DNA of 64,000 bases from a virus: positions 20,843-84,842 of the IMG/VR virus record IMGVR_UViG_3300043436_002834. One strand, 5' to 3'. The first letter of the stretch is position 1. Every line of letters starts with the position of its first letter. The notes beneath the pieces were generated by a model. It did no database searches. It was not told the DNA's origin and saw only the letters and a list, made by a program, of their open reading frames with translations. The position numbers were made by a program, and so were the translations under genes. This document shows positions 16,671 through 23,846 of the stretch, one piece after another.

Positions 16671-16711
16671 AAAAGGGAGGTGGATGCCAAGCAACTTCCT
16701 CCCTTTTTTTT
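16671..16711 (+). terminator. Rho-independent terminator after major capsid gene
   Basis: AAAAGGGAGG (16671-16680) and CCTCCCTTTT (16698-16707) form a perfect ten-pair stem with a 17-base loop, followed by T residues to 16711. It lies 17 bases after the MCP stop and would limit read-through from the abundant MCP message into downstream genes. Confidence 0.92.
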
Positions 16712-16724
16712 AAATTAAAAAGTC

Positions 16725-16985
16725 ATGGCAGAAATTAAAGTAAGTGTATCAAGTCCAGATCCTGTTTTAGCACGAACACCATATACTGAAGCAGCACCTG
16801 CAAGAATTGCTCATGTAAACGAGGCAATGAGATTATTAAAAGAAGAAATTGCTGCAGTAGGTACACTACCTGCATATACTGCAATTTCTGGTCAGTCTTC
16901 TGTTGCTGGATTGCAAGCTGCAACCAATGCAAAACTATTAGAAATTACTAATAAACTTAATGCTCTAATTACAGCATTATCCTAG
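16725..16985 (+). CDS. Small head-associated hypothetical protein (86 aa)
   Basis: An 86-residue helical protein between two strong terminators. The first 25 residues are extended (SVSSPDPVLARTPYTEAAP), followed by a helix (AHVNEAMRLLKEEIAAV) and a second helical stretch (GLQAATNAKLLEITNKLNAL). It could be a capsid decoration or small head-completion protein, given its place right after the MCP gene. Terminators on both sides imply a separately controlled small transcript. No family recognised. Confidence 0.65.
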   Translation: MAEIKVSVSSPDPVLARTPYTEAAPARIAHVNEAMRLLKEEIAAVGTLPAYTAISGQSSVAGLQAATNAKLLEITNKLNALITALS

Positions 16986-16995
16986 AAAGGTAAAT

Positions 16996-17025
16996 AGAGG
17001 CGGATTCAGTGTTCTGCCTCTTTTT
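16996..17025 (+). terminator. Rho-independent terminator after 86-aa gene
   Basis: AGAGGC (16996-17001) pairs with GCCTCT (17016-17021). The stem is extended inward by GGA/TCT pairs (one G-U) and capped by an eight-base loop. A T-run (17021-17025) follows. It overlaps the start of the next promoter-like sequence. Confidence 0.85.
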
Positions 17026-17027
17026 AT

Positions 17028-17061
17028 TATATTTGTCAGTCATAAAATAAACCAACAAAAA
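17028..17061 (+). promoter_or_regulatory. Candidate -7 box and shared leader
   Basis: TATATTTG (17028-17035) matches the Bacteroidota -7 box TAnnTTTG. It is followed at once by GTCAGT and an A-rich leader ending AAACCAACAAAAA before the ATG. The GTCAGT and AAACCAACAAAAA elements also occur in the leader of the scaffold gene (13702-13723), so these two head genes seem to share 5' signals. Confidence 0.5.
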
Positions 17062-18054
17062 ATGAGTACAAAATTTGAAACAATCGGTAAGGTTACAGTC
17101 AAACCTTACACTGATCCTAATCAGGAAAACATGGGACTAGAAAAGTATAATTATGTGGTATTTCCAAATACTTTTCAAGTAGAAAGTTTAGCTGCTGTAG
17201 AACAAAATGGTAAGACCCGCTATTTAACTGGCCTTAATGAGTTTGCTCCAGAAGTTAAACAAATTAAAGACCCAGAAAAAAGAAAAGCGGTTATTAAAGA
17301 TATCCGTGAAACTGTAGCTACTTTAGAAAGAGAAAGAGCATTTAATCATTTAGATCCTGAAGACAAAGAGTTTTGGTCTAAAGTAGAAATGTTTAAGCCA
17401 GACAATTCAGAAATTTGGGGCAAGGTTAGTATTAAGTTAGGCAACGATGATGTTGTCCTTGATCCTAAAGAAAATCTTGATCACCTTATCTTAGTTAAAG
17501 CAATTGAAAACGGAGGATTTTCATTAGTGGCTTCTAACTTTGAAGAGGCAAAAAGAACTAAAGCTAAATGGTACCTAGATAGACAAATTGATTCTGTTGC
17601 TTCTAGTGTTAGCATTACTAAGCTTAAAAATAAAGCAGGAGCTATTTTGGAAGAGTTATCAGAAGAGCAACCAAGAAAACTATTCTACATTGCTAAAAAC
17701 ATTGATGGAAATAGTCCACAATACTCAAACAAAACTATGCCTGGTATTATCTATAGTAATTTAGATAAATACATCAATGGTAAAGCATATGACAATAACT
17801 TAAAGCGTTGTGCTACTACATTTATTGAGCATGCAGAAATGAGTGTTGAGGATCTTAAAATTAAAGCAATTATTAAAGATGCTAGTTTCTATAAGTATAT
17901 CATTGTTAAGTCTGATGGTATGCTTTATGAGCAAACACAAAATGTAATGCTTGGTAGAAATGTTTCTGATGTTTTAGAGTATTTAAAGAATCCAACCAAT
18001 GAAGATATGTTAGATCTTTTAATGGCTAAGGTTGAAGATATTTGGAGTAAATAA
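17062..18054 (+). CDS. Conserved structural protein (330 aa), head-associated
   Basis: A 330-residue protein with mixed strands and helices, for example KYNYVVFPNTFQVESLAAVE, a helical block at about 75-120 (KDPEKRKAVIKDIRETV) and later helices (YLDRQIDSVASSV, EHAEMSVEDLKIKAIIKD). It is transcribed from its own promoter-like leader behind the MCP terminators. A 330-residue conserved protein at this place in crAss-like genomes is, as I recall, a structural or capsid-associated protein. I cannot assign a specific role. It starts a row that continues with five tiny basic genes and a ring protein. Confidence 0.65.
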   Translation: MSTKFETIGKVTVKPYTDPNQENMGLEKYNYVVFPNTFQVESLAAVEQNGKTRYLTGLNEFAPEVKQIKDPEKRKAVIKDIRETVATLERERAFNHLDPEDKEFWSKVEMFKPDNSEIWGKVSIKLGNDDVVLDPKENLDHLILVKAIENGGFSLVASNFEEAKRTKAKWYLDRQIDSVASSVSITKLKNKAGAILEELSEEQPRKLFYIAKNIDGNSPQYSNKTMPGIIYSNLDKYINGKAYDNNLKRCATTFIEHAEMSVEDLKIKAIIKDASFYKYIIVKSDGMLYEQTQNVMLGRNVSDVLEYLKNPTNEDMLDLLMAKVEDIWSK

Positions 18055-18068
18055 TTAAAATCTAGGAT

Positions 18069-18179
18069 ATGAAAACTACAATGAAAAAAGCAGCAACAAA
18101 ACCAGTTATGAAAAATGGTGGCAAAGTAGCTGTACCTAAAAAAGCTATGGGTGGCAAAATGGGTAAGAAATCTTGCTAA
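18069..18179 (+). CDS. Tiny Lys-rich protein (36 aa)
   Basis: A 36-residue ORF, MKTTMKKAATKPVMKNGGK onward, with about one third Lys, three Met-Lys pairs and two GG-containing motifs (KNGGKV, AMGGKMGK), ending in SC. It begins 14 bases after the 330-residue gene, and its stop overlaps the ATG of the next basic gene (TAATG). Its charge and place in a run of similar mini-proteins suggest DNA binding or counter-charge inside the capsid. It is short, but the overlapping start/stop chain supports it. Confidence 0.55.
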   Translation: MKTTMKKAATKPVMKNGGKVAVPKKAMGGKMGKKSC

Positions 18180-18328
18180 TGGTTAAGAAAGGGCTTTACG
18201 CAAACATCCATGCTAAAAGAGAGCGCATTAAAAATGGTTCCGGGGAAACAATGAAAAAACCCGGAACCAAAGGTGCGCCTACTAAAAAGGATTTTGTTAA
18301 TTCTGCAAAGACAGCAAAAAAGAAATAA
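18179..18328 (+). CDS. Tiny basic protein with KKGLYANIHAKR motif
   Basis: A 49-residue, strongly basic protein: MVKKGLYANIHAKRERIKNG, then a GSGET segment, MKKPGTKGAPT and a Lys-rich end. The pattern LYANIHAKRxRIxxGSGE followed by KPGxKGAPT is, as I recall, very common in small proteins of large phages and some other viruses (resembling the DUF5872 type), although its function is unknown. The ATG overlaps the previous stop. It may be a packaged DNA-binding peptide. Confidence 0.7.
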   Translation: MVKKGLYANIHAKRERIKNGSGETMKKPGTKGAPTKKDFVNSAKTAKKK

Positions 18329-18329
18329 A

Positions 18330-18458
18330 ATGGCTAAAACTACAACTAGTAAAACCACAAAAAAATCAGATTGCGCAGTTAAGATTAAAAAATCTTTTCA
18401 AGCAGGATTAAATATAGGCCGTAATATGAAAAAGCCTGGTACTAAAAAGAAGAACTAA
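18330..18458 (+). CDS. Tiny basic protein (42 aa)
   Basis: A 42-residue protein from ATG 18330: MAKTTTSKTTKKSDCAVKIK and onward to NMKKPGTKKKN. A longer frame exists upstream, but its N-terminus lies inside the preceding gene in another frame and is unlikely. Lys makes up about a third of the residues. The C-terminal KKPGTKKK echoes the KKPGTKGAP of the preceding mini-protein, hinting at shared ancestry or function. Its stop overlaps the next ATG by one base. Confidence 0.6.
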   Translation: MAKTTTSKTTKKSDCAVKIKKSFQAGLNIGRNMKKPGTKKKN

Positions 18459-18748
18459 TGGCAAAGACACCTGCTTGGACTCGCAAGGAAGGCAAAAATC
18501 CAAATGGAGGATTAAATGCTAAAGGTAGAGCTTCTGCTAAAGCGCAAGGTTCTAATTTAAAAGCTCCTGTAAAATCAGGAACTAATCCACGAAGAGTGAG
18601 TTTTGCTGCTAGATTTGGAGGAATGGCTGGACCAGAAAAGAAACCTAATGGTGAACCTACAAGATTAAAGTTAGCTTTAAAAGCTTGGGGCTTTGGTAGT
18701 AAAGAAGCGGCCAGAAAATTTGCAAATACACACAAAAAGAAAAGGTAA
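18458..18748 (+). CDS. Conserved basic phage protein (DUF6321-like)
   Basis: A 96-residue basic protein starting AKTPAWTRKEGKNPNGGLNA, followed by KGRASAKAQG, LKAPVKSG, SFAARFGGM and a Lys-rich end. The string PAWTRKEGKNPxGGLNAKGR is a strong family signature; I associate it with DUF6321-type small virion or DNA-associated phage proteins. Function is unknown; high charge (Lys, Arg) with Gly and Pro suggests an extended nucleic-acid binding chain. It is coupled to both neighbours by one-base stop/start overlaps. Confidence 0.75.
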   Translation: MAKTPAWTRKEGKNPNGGLNAKGRASAKAQGSNLKAPVKSGTNPRRVSFAARFGGMAGPEKKPNGEPTRLKLALKAWGFGSKEAARKFANTHKKKR

Positions 18749-18915
18749 TGGCAACTGTTAAAAAAGGTATGGGTTTTAAAGCAGCACAAAAAGGTATTGC
18801 TAAAAAACAAGGTTTATCAATGAAAGCTGCAGGAGCCATACTTGCATCTGCTGCTAGAAAAGCTTCGCCTGCAGCAAAGCGCAAAAACCCAAATCTCAAA
18901 AAAGTTAAAGGGTAA
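18748..18915 (+). CDS. Tiny basic Ala/Lys-rich protein (55 aa)
   Basis: A 55-residue ORF whose ATG overlaps the previous stop (TAATG) and whose stop overlaps the next ATG in the same way. The sequence alternates Lys with Ala, Gly and Ser (KKGMGFKAAQKGIAKKQGLS, then AAGAILASAARKA and KRKNPNLKKVKG), similar to histone-tail-like or DNA-condensing peptides. It ends the row of five basic mini-genes and precedes a head-tail connector gene. No family assignment. Confidence 0.6.
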   Translation: MATVKKGMGFKAAQKGIAKKQGLSMKAAGAILASAARKASPAAKRKNPNLKKVKG

Positions 18916-19616
18916 TGACAAATGAAACTATTCAAATAAAGGTTAAGGAGCGTATTAATAAGCTTGCTAGTAATGATTATGATAACATCATGCCTTGGCA
19001 AATTATTGAAGCTTTTAACAAAGGGATGACTGCTTGGTGCAGAAGAAACCTTATGGGTACAAACATGACCAAAACTGGTGATGAGGCAAGTAAAAGAAGA
19101 ATAGATGACCTTCAGATTTTGCTTACTGAAAAACCTTTAGCTATGGTTAAAAAAGATTTGTATTATCAATCCCCCAGTTTACCTACTAACTATTTTGAAT
19201 GGAAGAGACTTTCTGCTAAAGCTAAAAAAGATTGCTGCGATGACAGAAGAATGGTAGTCTATTTAGCAGAGGAAGCCAATGTAGATGAGTTGTTAAGAGA
19301 TCATAATAAGAAACCAAGTTTTGAATGGGCAGAAACATTTTCTACTATTCTTGGAAATAAGATTAAGGTTTATACTAATAATGATTTTGAAATTGAATCT
19401 GCAGTATTGACATATTACAGACAACCCCGCAGAATTCAAATTCAAGGTGTATCTGATCCTTATACAGGACAAGTATCTACAAGTAATGTAGAATGCGAAT
19501 TTAAAGATGACTTAGTGGAAGTTTTTATTGATGAGTGTGTCAAAATACTTGCAGGTGATCTTGAAGATGTTACAGCAAATCAAATTGCAGATAATTCTGT
19601 AGAAACAAATAACTAA
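18915..19616 (+). CDS. Head-tail connector (ring) protein
   Basis: A 233-residue protein with helices in the first 60 residues (IQIKVKERINKLASNDYDN, PWQIIEAFNKGM) and a strand-rich C-terminal half. The stretch LPTNYFEWKRLSAKAKKDCC, then RRMVVYLAEEANVDELLRD, KPSFEWAETF and VLTYYRQPRRIQ is, as I recall, a well conserved signature in crAss-like phages of a ring/adaptor protein below the portal. Its role is to extend the portal channel and seat the next tail component. It follows the basic mini-genes with a one-base overlap. Confidence 0.7.
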   Translation: MTNETIQIKVKERINKLASNDYDNIMPWQIIEAFNKGMTAWCRRNLMGTNMTKTGDEASKRRIDDLQILLTEKPLAMVKKDLYYQSPSLPTNYFEWKRLSAKAKKDCCDDRRMVVYLAEEANVDELLRDHNKKPSFEWAETFSTILGNKIKVYTNNDFEIESAVLTYYRQPRRIQIQGVSDPYTGQVSTSNVECEFKDDLVEVFIDECVKILAGDLEDVTANQIADNSVETNN

Positions 19617-19623
19617 TAATAAA

Positions 19624-20082
19624 ATGAACACTCCACAAAGAGGTCTATTAAAAAGACCAACGACCCAAGCTCCCGCTGCACCATATAAACAAGGTAACAG
19701 TAGTTGTGAAGAACAAACAACAATGTTAATTTGTGAAATGATGAATGCTGCATCTGCTTTTCATAAACTTCATTTAAAATTAACAGGTGTAGGTTCTTAT
19801 GCAGCACACAAAGCACTTAACGAGTTGTATGATGCTTTGCCTGGACATGCAGATAGTCTTGCAGAAGGTTATCAAGGTGCTGCAGAAACAATACTAAACT
19901 ATGTTGAATGTGCACCAAGAATATTAAATACTGTTGATGATGGCATAGCATATATTAGAGAAATGTATGACATGATTTGTGCGTTGCAAGAAGTTATGTG
20001 TTACTCAGAAATTTCTAATGAATTAGATAATGCAAAGAGTATATTATCTTCTACAAAATACAAACTTTTGTTTTTAAAATAA
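19624..20082 (+). CDS. Dps/ferritin-like helical protein
   Basis: A 152-residue protein with a flexible N-terminus (about 1-30, Pro/Gln/Ala-rich) and then a four-helix pattern. The second helix reads AFHKLHLKLTG, followed by AHKALNELYDALPGHADSLAE, which strongly resembles Dps proteins (HxxHxxVTGxxFxxLHxLxExxY...HxDxxAE). His and acidic residues in positions suited to a diiron site are partly kept. Dps-like proteins bind DNA or oxidise iron; phage members may be in the virion. It sits between a ring protein and the insulated 524-residue gene. I relate it to DUF5856 from memory only. Confidence 0.65.
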   Translation: MNTPQRGLLKRPTTQAPAAPYKQGNSSCEEQTTMLICEMMNAASAFHKLHLKLTGVGSYAAHKALNELYDALPGHADSLAEGYQGAAETILNYVECAPRILNTVDDGIAYIREMYDMICALQEVMCYSEISNELDNAKSILSSTKYKLLFLK

Positions 20083-20107
20083 AAAAGCGCTGGCAAATTT
20101 GCTTTTT
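20082..20107 (+). terminator. Possible terminator after Dps-like gene
   Basis: AAAAAGC (20082-20088) and GCTTTTT (20101-20107) can form a seven-pair stem around a 12-base loop, and the right arm ends with five T. The stem is AT-rich and begins at the stop codon, so termination may be partial. Confidence 0.4.
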
Positions 20108-20116
20108 CAAAAATAA

Positions 20117-20129
20117 TTTGCTATATTGA
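20117..20129 (+). promoter_or_regulatory. Candidate promoter of 524-aa virion gene
   Basis: TTTGCTATATTGA lies 32 bases before the ATG at 20161. It matches the recurrent TTTG plus TATATT motif found in other gaps, and is followed by an A-rich leader (AATTAAAAAAAAGAAAA). No -33 element at proper spacing could be fixed. Confidence 0.35.
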
Positions 20130-20160
20130 ATATGTTGTTTATTAATTAAAAAAAAGAAAA

Positions 20161-21735
20161 ATGAGTTATTTTAATCACGCGTACCGCAAATCATTTGTAG
20201 GTACAAAAGCTACCCAATCTGGGTCAGGTACAGCTAAAGCGGTGAATAATGGATTCTTGCTTGATGCAGGTGTTCCTACTTCTGCTCTTGCTGATACAGC
20301 AGCACCATACTCTTTAGGAGTTGGTACTTACGGATTCTTTAATCCAAACACTTATCTATCTGTAAACAATGCTTCTGCTGAAGTAATTGCCGGAAAACCT
20401 TTGGTTTTTGCTGCTGCGTCATTGTTTCAAAATGATAAGATTGGTCCATTCCACGGTGGATATAAAGAGTCTAACAAATCTAAGATGATCAATCCGCGAT
20501 TTGTTCACAAATTTTCTAAAATGACAGGTGCTGGTTCAGAGCAATCAATCTGGCACTTAGGTAATACTAACTGGAATGCTAATTCAATTGCTACTTTAGG
20601 TGCAATTACAGCAGGTACTGGTTATACTAACGGTACTTATACTAATATTGCTTTAGTAGGTGGTTCAGGTGTTGGTGCATTTGCTACAGTAGTTGTAGCT
20701 GGTGGTATTGTAACAGGTATTACTATTACACAACCTGGTCAAGGTTATGCTGCTGGTGATGTTCTTACTTTGCCTGCAACAGTTCCTTACACTGCAGGTA
20801 CAGAGGCATCTGTATTAGTTGCTACTATTAAGTATACAAAAGGTGCAAAATGTGATTTTGAATTCTTTTGTGGTGAAAACTATAATCTTCGTTTGGACTT
20901 GTGGGGTTCACCAGTACTTCGTTACTTAAACCATGACTTGTACAAAACTCTTTCTGTTAACACAGCTTGTTGTCCTGCAGGTTCAATTGCTCCTACAAAT
21001 GTAGATTCTACATTGGTAATGATTGACTGGGCTAACCAAATTGTTAATGATGTATGGTTGCAGTATTTTATTCGCCCAATTGTCTATACACAAACAGGTG
21101 TTCCATTGTTTGCTACTGCTGCTGAAGCTGTTGCTGCTGGTTTCCCTGCAGGTAATGTATGGTCAACATATGTAAGCCCAGGTCATATTGCAGGTGCAAC
21201 TGCTGGTATCCGTTTTATTGGTGCTTATGTTGAAACTAAATTTGGTAACTGTTCATTCCAAAACTCTGATTTCTTTGAGAAAGAAGTAGTTCAAATGAAT
21301 GTATCATTAACAGATTTGACTGGTGATCCATGTGAGTTTTCTGCTCTTTGTGCTAACAAAGAATATGCAGGATTTACAGGTCAAGGATTTGGTGAAACTG
21401 TATTGCGTGATGTAATTCTTGATGAGTCTTACTTGCAAAATCACTTCTCTAATGATGTCCGCATTCGCGAGATTACTCAAGGAGATCAGTATTTTTCTGC
21501 AATCAACCGTAATGCATTATATACTCGCTATGTAATCCAACACAGTGTTCCACGTTATAACAACCCTTCAGGTGTTTATGACGATGATCAATATGCATTG
21601 AACATTTATGTTCCTGCTGCTACAGCAACTGCATTTGAAACATTCATGGCAACATGGTTAGGTGCAGCCGCAGTAGGTGGTGTAGTAACACTACAAACTT
21701 ACGGTCACACTGCTTACACACCAGCAGTACTTTAA
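20161..21735 (+). CDS. Abundant virion protein (524 aa), role unassigned
   Basis: A 524-residue protein starting MSYFNHAYRKSFVGTKAT. It is framed by terminators on both sides and uses C-ending and CGT codons much as the MCP gene does, both pointing to a separate, strongly expressed message. The middle (about 144-226) contains a Gly/Thr/Val-rich block, AGTGYTNGTYTN...GVGAFATVVVAGG...PGQGYAAGDVLTL, like the small beta-domain (often seen in tail fibres) inserted into many phage virion proteins. The rest is strand-rich with several Trp and Tyr. A head fibre, decoration or tail-spike-like protein is possible. Not a sheath: nothing else indicates a contractile tail. Confidence 0.6.
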   Translation: MSYFNHAYRKSFVGTKATQSGSGTAKAVNNGFLLDAGVPTSALADTAAPYSLGVGTYGFFNPNTYLSVNNASAEVIAGKPLVFAAASLFQNDKIGPFHGGYKESNKSKMINPRFVHKFSKMTGAGSEQSIWHLGNTNWNANSIATLGAITAGTGYTNGTYTNIALVGGSGVGAFATVVVAGGIVTGITITQPGQGYAAGDVLTLPATVPYTAGTEASVLVATIKYTKGAKCDFEFFCGENYNLRLDLWGSPVLRYLNHDLYKTLSVNTACCPAGSIAPTNVDSTLVMIDWANQIVNDVWLQYFIRPIVYTQTGVPLFATAAEAVAAGFPAGNVWSTYVSPGHIAGATAGIRFIGAYVETKFGNCSFQNSDFFEKEVVQMNVSLTDLTGDPCEFSALCANKEYAGFTGQGFGETVLRDVILDESYLQNHFSNDVRIREITQGDQYFSAINRNALYTRYVIQHSVPRYNNPSGVYDDDQYALNIYVPAATATAFETFMATWLGAAAVGGVVTLQTYGHTAYTPAVL

Positions 21736-21755
21736 GATTGTAACAATATCTTCCT

Positions 21756-21797
21756 AAAATGGAGAATGGAGGCTTTCTCTATTCTCCATTTTTTTTA
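21756..21797 (+). terminator. Rho-independent terminator after 524-aa gene
   Basis: AAAATGGAGAAT (21756-21767) and ATTCTCCATTTT (21781-21792) form a perfect 12-pair stem, with further pairs closing a small loop. T residues run from 21789 to 21796. It lies 20 bases after the stop and is among the strongest terminators of the window. Confidence 0.92.
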
Positions 21798-21807
21798 AAT
21801 AGAAATT

Positions 21808-22368
21808 ATGGCAACAAATTCATTAAGTTTAAACATTCCTAATATTATGACAGATTGTATTCTTCGCATTGAAGATACAAGTGTATATGAGCCTTTGTTG
21901 CCATATATTTGTCCAACTGTCCAAGTATTAGTTCCAGGCTACCGAGATTGTGTAACCTTTAATGACACAACTGTTCCTACAGTTGATAAAGGTTTTATAT
22001 TCAATTTAACAGCCTGCGACCTAAAAGTACAAAGTGCTCATTGTGGAACTGAATTTGATGCATTGCCTGATGGCATATATGTGATTAAATATTCTATCTC
22101 TCCTAATGACAGAATGTATGTAGAATATAATCATCTGCGAGTTACAGCTTTAAGAGCGAAACTTAAAGAACAATGGTGTAATTTGAAACTAAGTGCTTGC
22201 GAACCAATACCTGAAACCAAAGAGAAATTTTTATCTTTGATGGAGATTACTGGTTATATAGATGCTGCTCAAGCTAAAGCAGAATACTGTTTAGATCATG
22301 AGCAAGCAATGGTTCTATATAACTATGCTAAAAAATTATTAGACGGTTATTGTTGTAAATTATATTAA
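21808..22368 (+). CDS. Cys-rich virion-type protein (186 aa)
   Basis: A 186-residue protein with a strand-rich first part (about 1-105, SLNIPNIMTDCILRIEDTSVY and VIKYSISPNDRMYVEYN) and a helical last part (about 106-186). Cys residues are frequent and include the C-terminal CC (YCCKLY). It begins ten bases after the strong terminator and leads a block of Cys-rich genes. I read it as a head-fibre or tail accessory protein, but no family can be named. Its high Cys content sets it apart from the packaging proteins. Confidence 0.6.
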   Translation: MATNSLSLNIPNIMTDCILRIEDTSVYEPLLPYICPTVQVLVPGYRDCVTFNDTTVPTVDKGFIFNLTACDLKVQSAHCGTEFDALPDGIYVIKYSISPNDRMYVEYNHLRVTALRAKLKEQWCNLKLSACEPIPETKEKFLSLMEITGYIDAAQAKAEYCLDHEQAMVLYNYAKKLLDGYCCKLY

Positions 22369-22369
22369 T

Positions 22370-22510
22370 ATGGCGAAGAGTTGTCCAAATTGTGGAATCT
22401 GCACATGCACAGGAACTTATTTAGTAAATGCCACAAATGGCAAACCATGCTGCACAGCATGTGTTAATGTGGTCAATCAGCAAATTGCTGAAGGCCAAAA
22501 TGTAAAATAA
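22370..22510 (+). CDS. Tiny Cys-cluster protein (46 aa)
   Basis: A 46-residue ORF starting one base after the preceding stop and ending just before the next gene. It begins MAKSCPNCGICTCTG and later has KPCCTACVNV, giving CxxCxxCxC and CCxxC clusters (seven Cys). This could hold one zinc ion or form disulfides. The N-terminal Cys pattern resembles those at the starts of the collagen-like proteins downstream, so it may be part of the same Cys-linked structure. Coding is supported by tight spacing. Confidence 0.65.
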   Translation: MAKSCPNCGICTCTGTYLVNATNGKPCCTACVNVVNQQIAEGQNVK

Positions 22511-22513
22511 CTA

Positions 22514-23296
22514 ATGGCTACAATTATACCAGAAGAAAGATATCAGCTTATCTGTTGTTCTACAGGAACTCCGTTAATGATTAATTCATTACCGGCTGTT
22601 TTTGTTTTTAATGGAATTACAAGCAATGATAATCATCCAGATGATTATTTAGAAGTAGTAATAACTGCAATTAAAGATATCAATGCTAATGTAGTCACTG
22701 GTTGTTATAGATTAGTTGAAGCAGATTGCGAACAGGAATGGGAAGAATTGCTTTGGCAAGACTTTTTTGTGCAAACAGAATGTGTAAATACATGTCAAGA
22801 GTGTTTACCTAAACCTGCACCTGTTGTTCCAATTACTAATCACAAAGTTATTTATGCGGATTATAAAGTTAATAATGCTGATCCGTATAAAGCAGAAAAA
22901 ATCTTTTGCGCTTTTGGTGATGTTAATTATCAAAAGGTTTTATCATTAAGATATGGCATTCAATTCTGTTGTCCTACAGATCTAATGCAATCTACTATAG
23001 AGCATGAAATACTAAAGATGGATATAACTACTGACCCGGATGCTTGTAAGTGTATTACACCGCCTCCAGGGACTTGTAAGAAGTACACAGTAACTATACC
23101 AAGTTCAGTTGAAGGTTACTTATACTTTAAAGACTGCGATAATGTTAGCAGAACAGTTCAGTTTTATTCTTCTTCATCTGCACATGATGTTTATGTGTGT
23201 GGTATAACAGGACAAACAAATCAAGATATTTATATCTTGGCTAATAATCATGCAGTAATGCAAGTTCAGTTTTCTGAAGGAGTTGACTGCAATTGA
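22514..23296 (+). CDS. Cys-rich structural-type protein (260 aa)
   Basis: A 260-residue protein with 16 Cys. The N-terminal domain (about 1-90) is strand-rich and ends with a Cys group TECVNTCQECLPKP. A second part (about 95-170) has FCC, and a CKC-P-P-P linker (about 175-190) leads to a C-terminal beta-sandwich-like domain (KKYTVTIPSSVEGYLYFKDC). It lies between the tiny Cys-cluster gene and the coiled-coil Cys gene. An adhesin-like or fibre-base role is likely; no family is recognised. Confidence 0.6.
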   Translation: MATIIPEERYQLICCSTGTPLMINSLPAVFVFNGITSNDNHPDDYLEVVITAIKDINANVVTGCYRLVEADCEQEWEELLWQDFFVQTECVNTCQECLPKPAPVVPITNHKVIYADYKVNNADPYKAEKIFCAFGDVNYQKVLSLRYGIQFCCPTDLMQSTIEHEILKMDITTDPDACKCITPPPGTCKKYTVTIPSSVEGYLYFKDCDNVSRTVQFYSSSSAHDVYVCGITGQTNQDIYILANNHAVMQVQFSEGVDCN

Positions 23297-23316
23297 TTAG
23301 GATAATTAATTTAAAT

Positions 23317-23327
23317 TTTGTATATTA
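23317..23327 (+). promoter_or_regulatory. Candidate promoter motif TTTGTATATTA
   Basis: TTTGTATATTA ends only six bases before the ATG at 23334. If TTTG (preceded by AAAT) is the end of a -7 box, with TTG at 23293-23295 as the -33, the message would start almost at the ATG. The motif is repeated in other gaps, such as 2567 and 36269. Confidence 0.35.
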
Positions 23328-23333
23328 TTAGCT

Positions 23334-23846
23334 ATGGGAAAGCCAACAAATACTAAAAGAGCCGGATGTGCTGTAACAACAAGTAATTGTGTTGTTTGGC
23401 AAGGACCTGATTTATGTTGCATTGATTTGTGTCATGGTGATACAATTAGCGATGTAATAAATGAAATTGCAAAAAAGATTTGTAAGATCTTTGAAATGTT
23501 AAATGTTCAAAGTTATGATCTATCAGAACTTATTACAACTGAATGTCCTCCTGCAAACTTTGTAGAATTAATTCAATTATTAATTGATCAAGTTGCAGCA
23601 ATTAAAAATAATCCTGCATCTGGTGTTGCCGGTGCAAGTGGATGTCCAGATTGTGAAATTGCTACTGCTGCTTGTTTTCATGAAAGATACGGAACTGTAT
23701 TGCAATTAACAGATTATGTTACTGCAATTGGAACTACTTTATGTGAACAGCAAGTAGTAATTCAAACACAAAATAATGCTATTGCTCAATTGACTATTCA
23801 GTTAGCAAACATGCAAACTCAGTTGAACTTATTAATTGGAGGATAA
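23334..23846 (+). CDS. Cys-rich protein with C-terminal coiled coil (170 aa)
   Basis: A 170-residue protein with 11 Cys, among them NCVVWQGPDLCCIDLCHGD near the N-terminus and SGCPDCEIATAAC in the middle. The last 45 residues (VVIQTQNNAIAQLTIQLANM and onward) form a clean coiled coil with hydrophobic heptads, suited to trimerisation. The layout of a Cys-rich head followed by a trimer stalk fits a fibre component. Its stop overlaps the next gene's ATG. No family name can be given. Confidence 0.6.
   Translation: MGKPTNTKRAGCAVTTSNCVVWQGPDLCCIDLCHGDTISDVINEIAKKICKIFEMLNVQSYDLSELITTECPPANFVELIQLLIDQVAAIKNNPASGVAGASGCPDCEIATAACFHERYGTVLQLTDYVTAIGTTLCEQQVVIQTQNNAIAQLTIQLANMQTQLNLLIGG

Noticed and set aside
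20161-21735. Tail sheath interpretation for the 524-residue abundant protein
   Set aside because: No tail tube, baseplate or tape-measure genes of a contractile tail are present, and the connector set fits a short tail.
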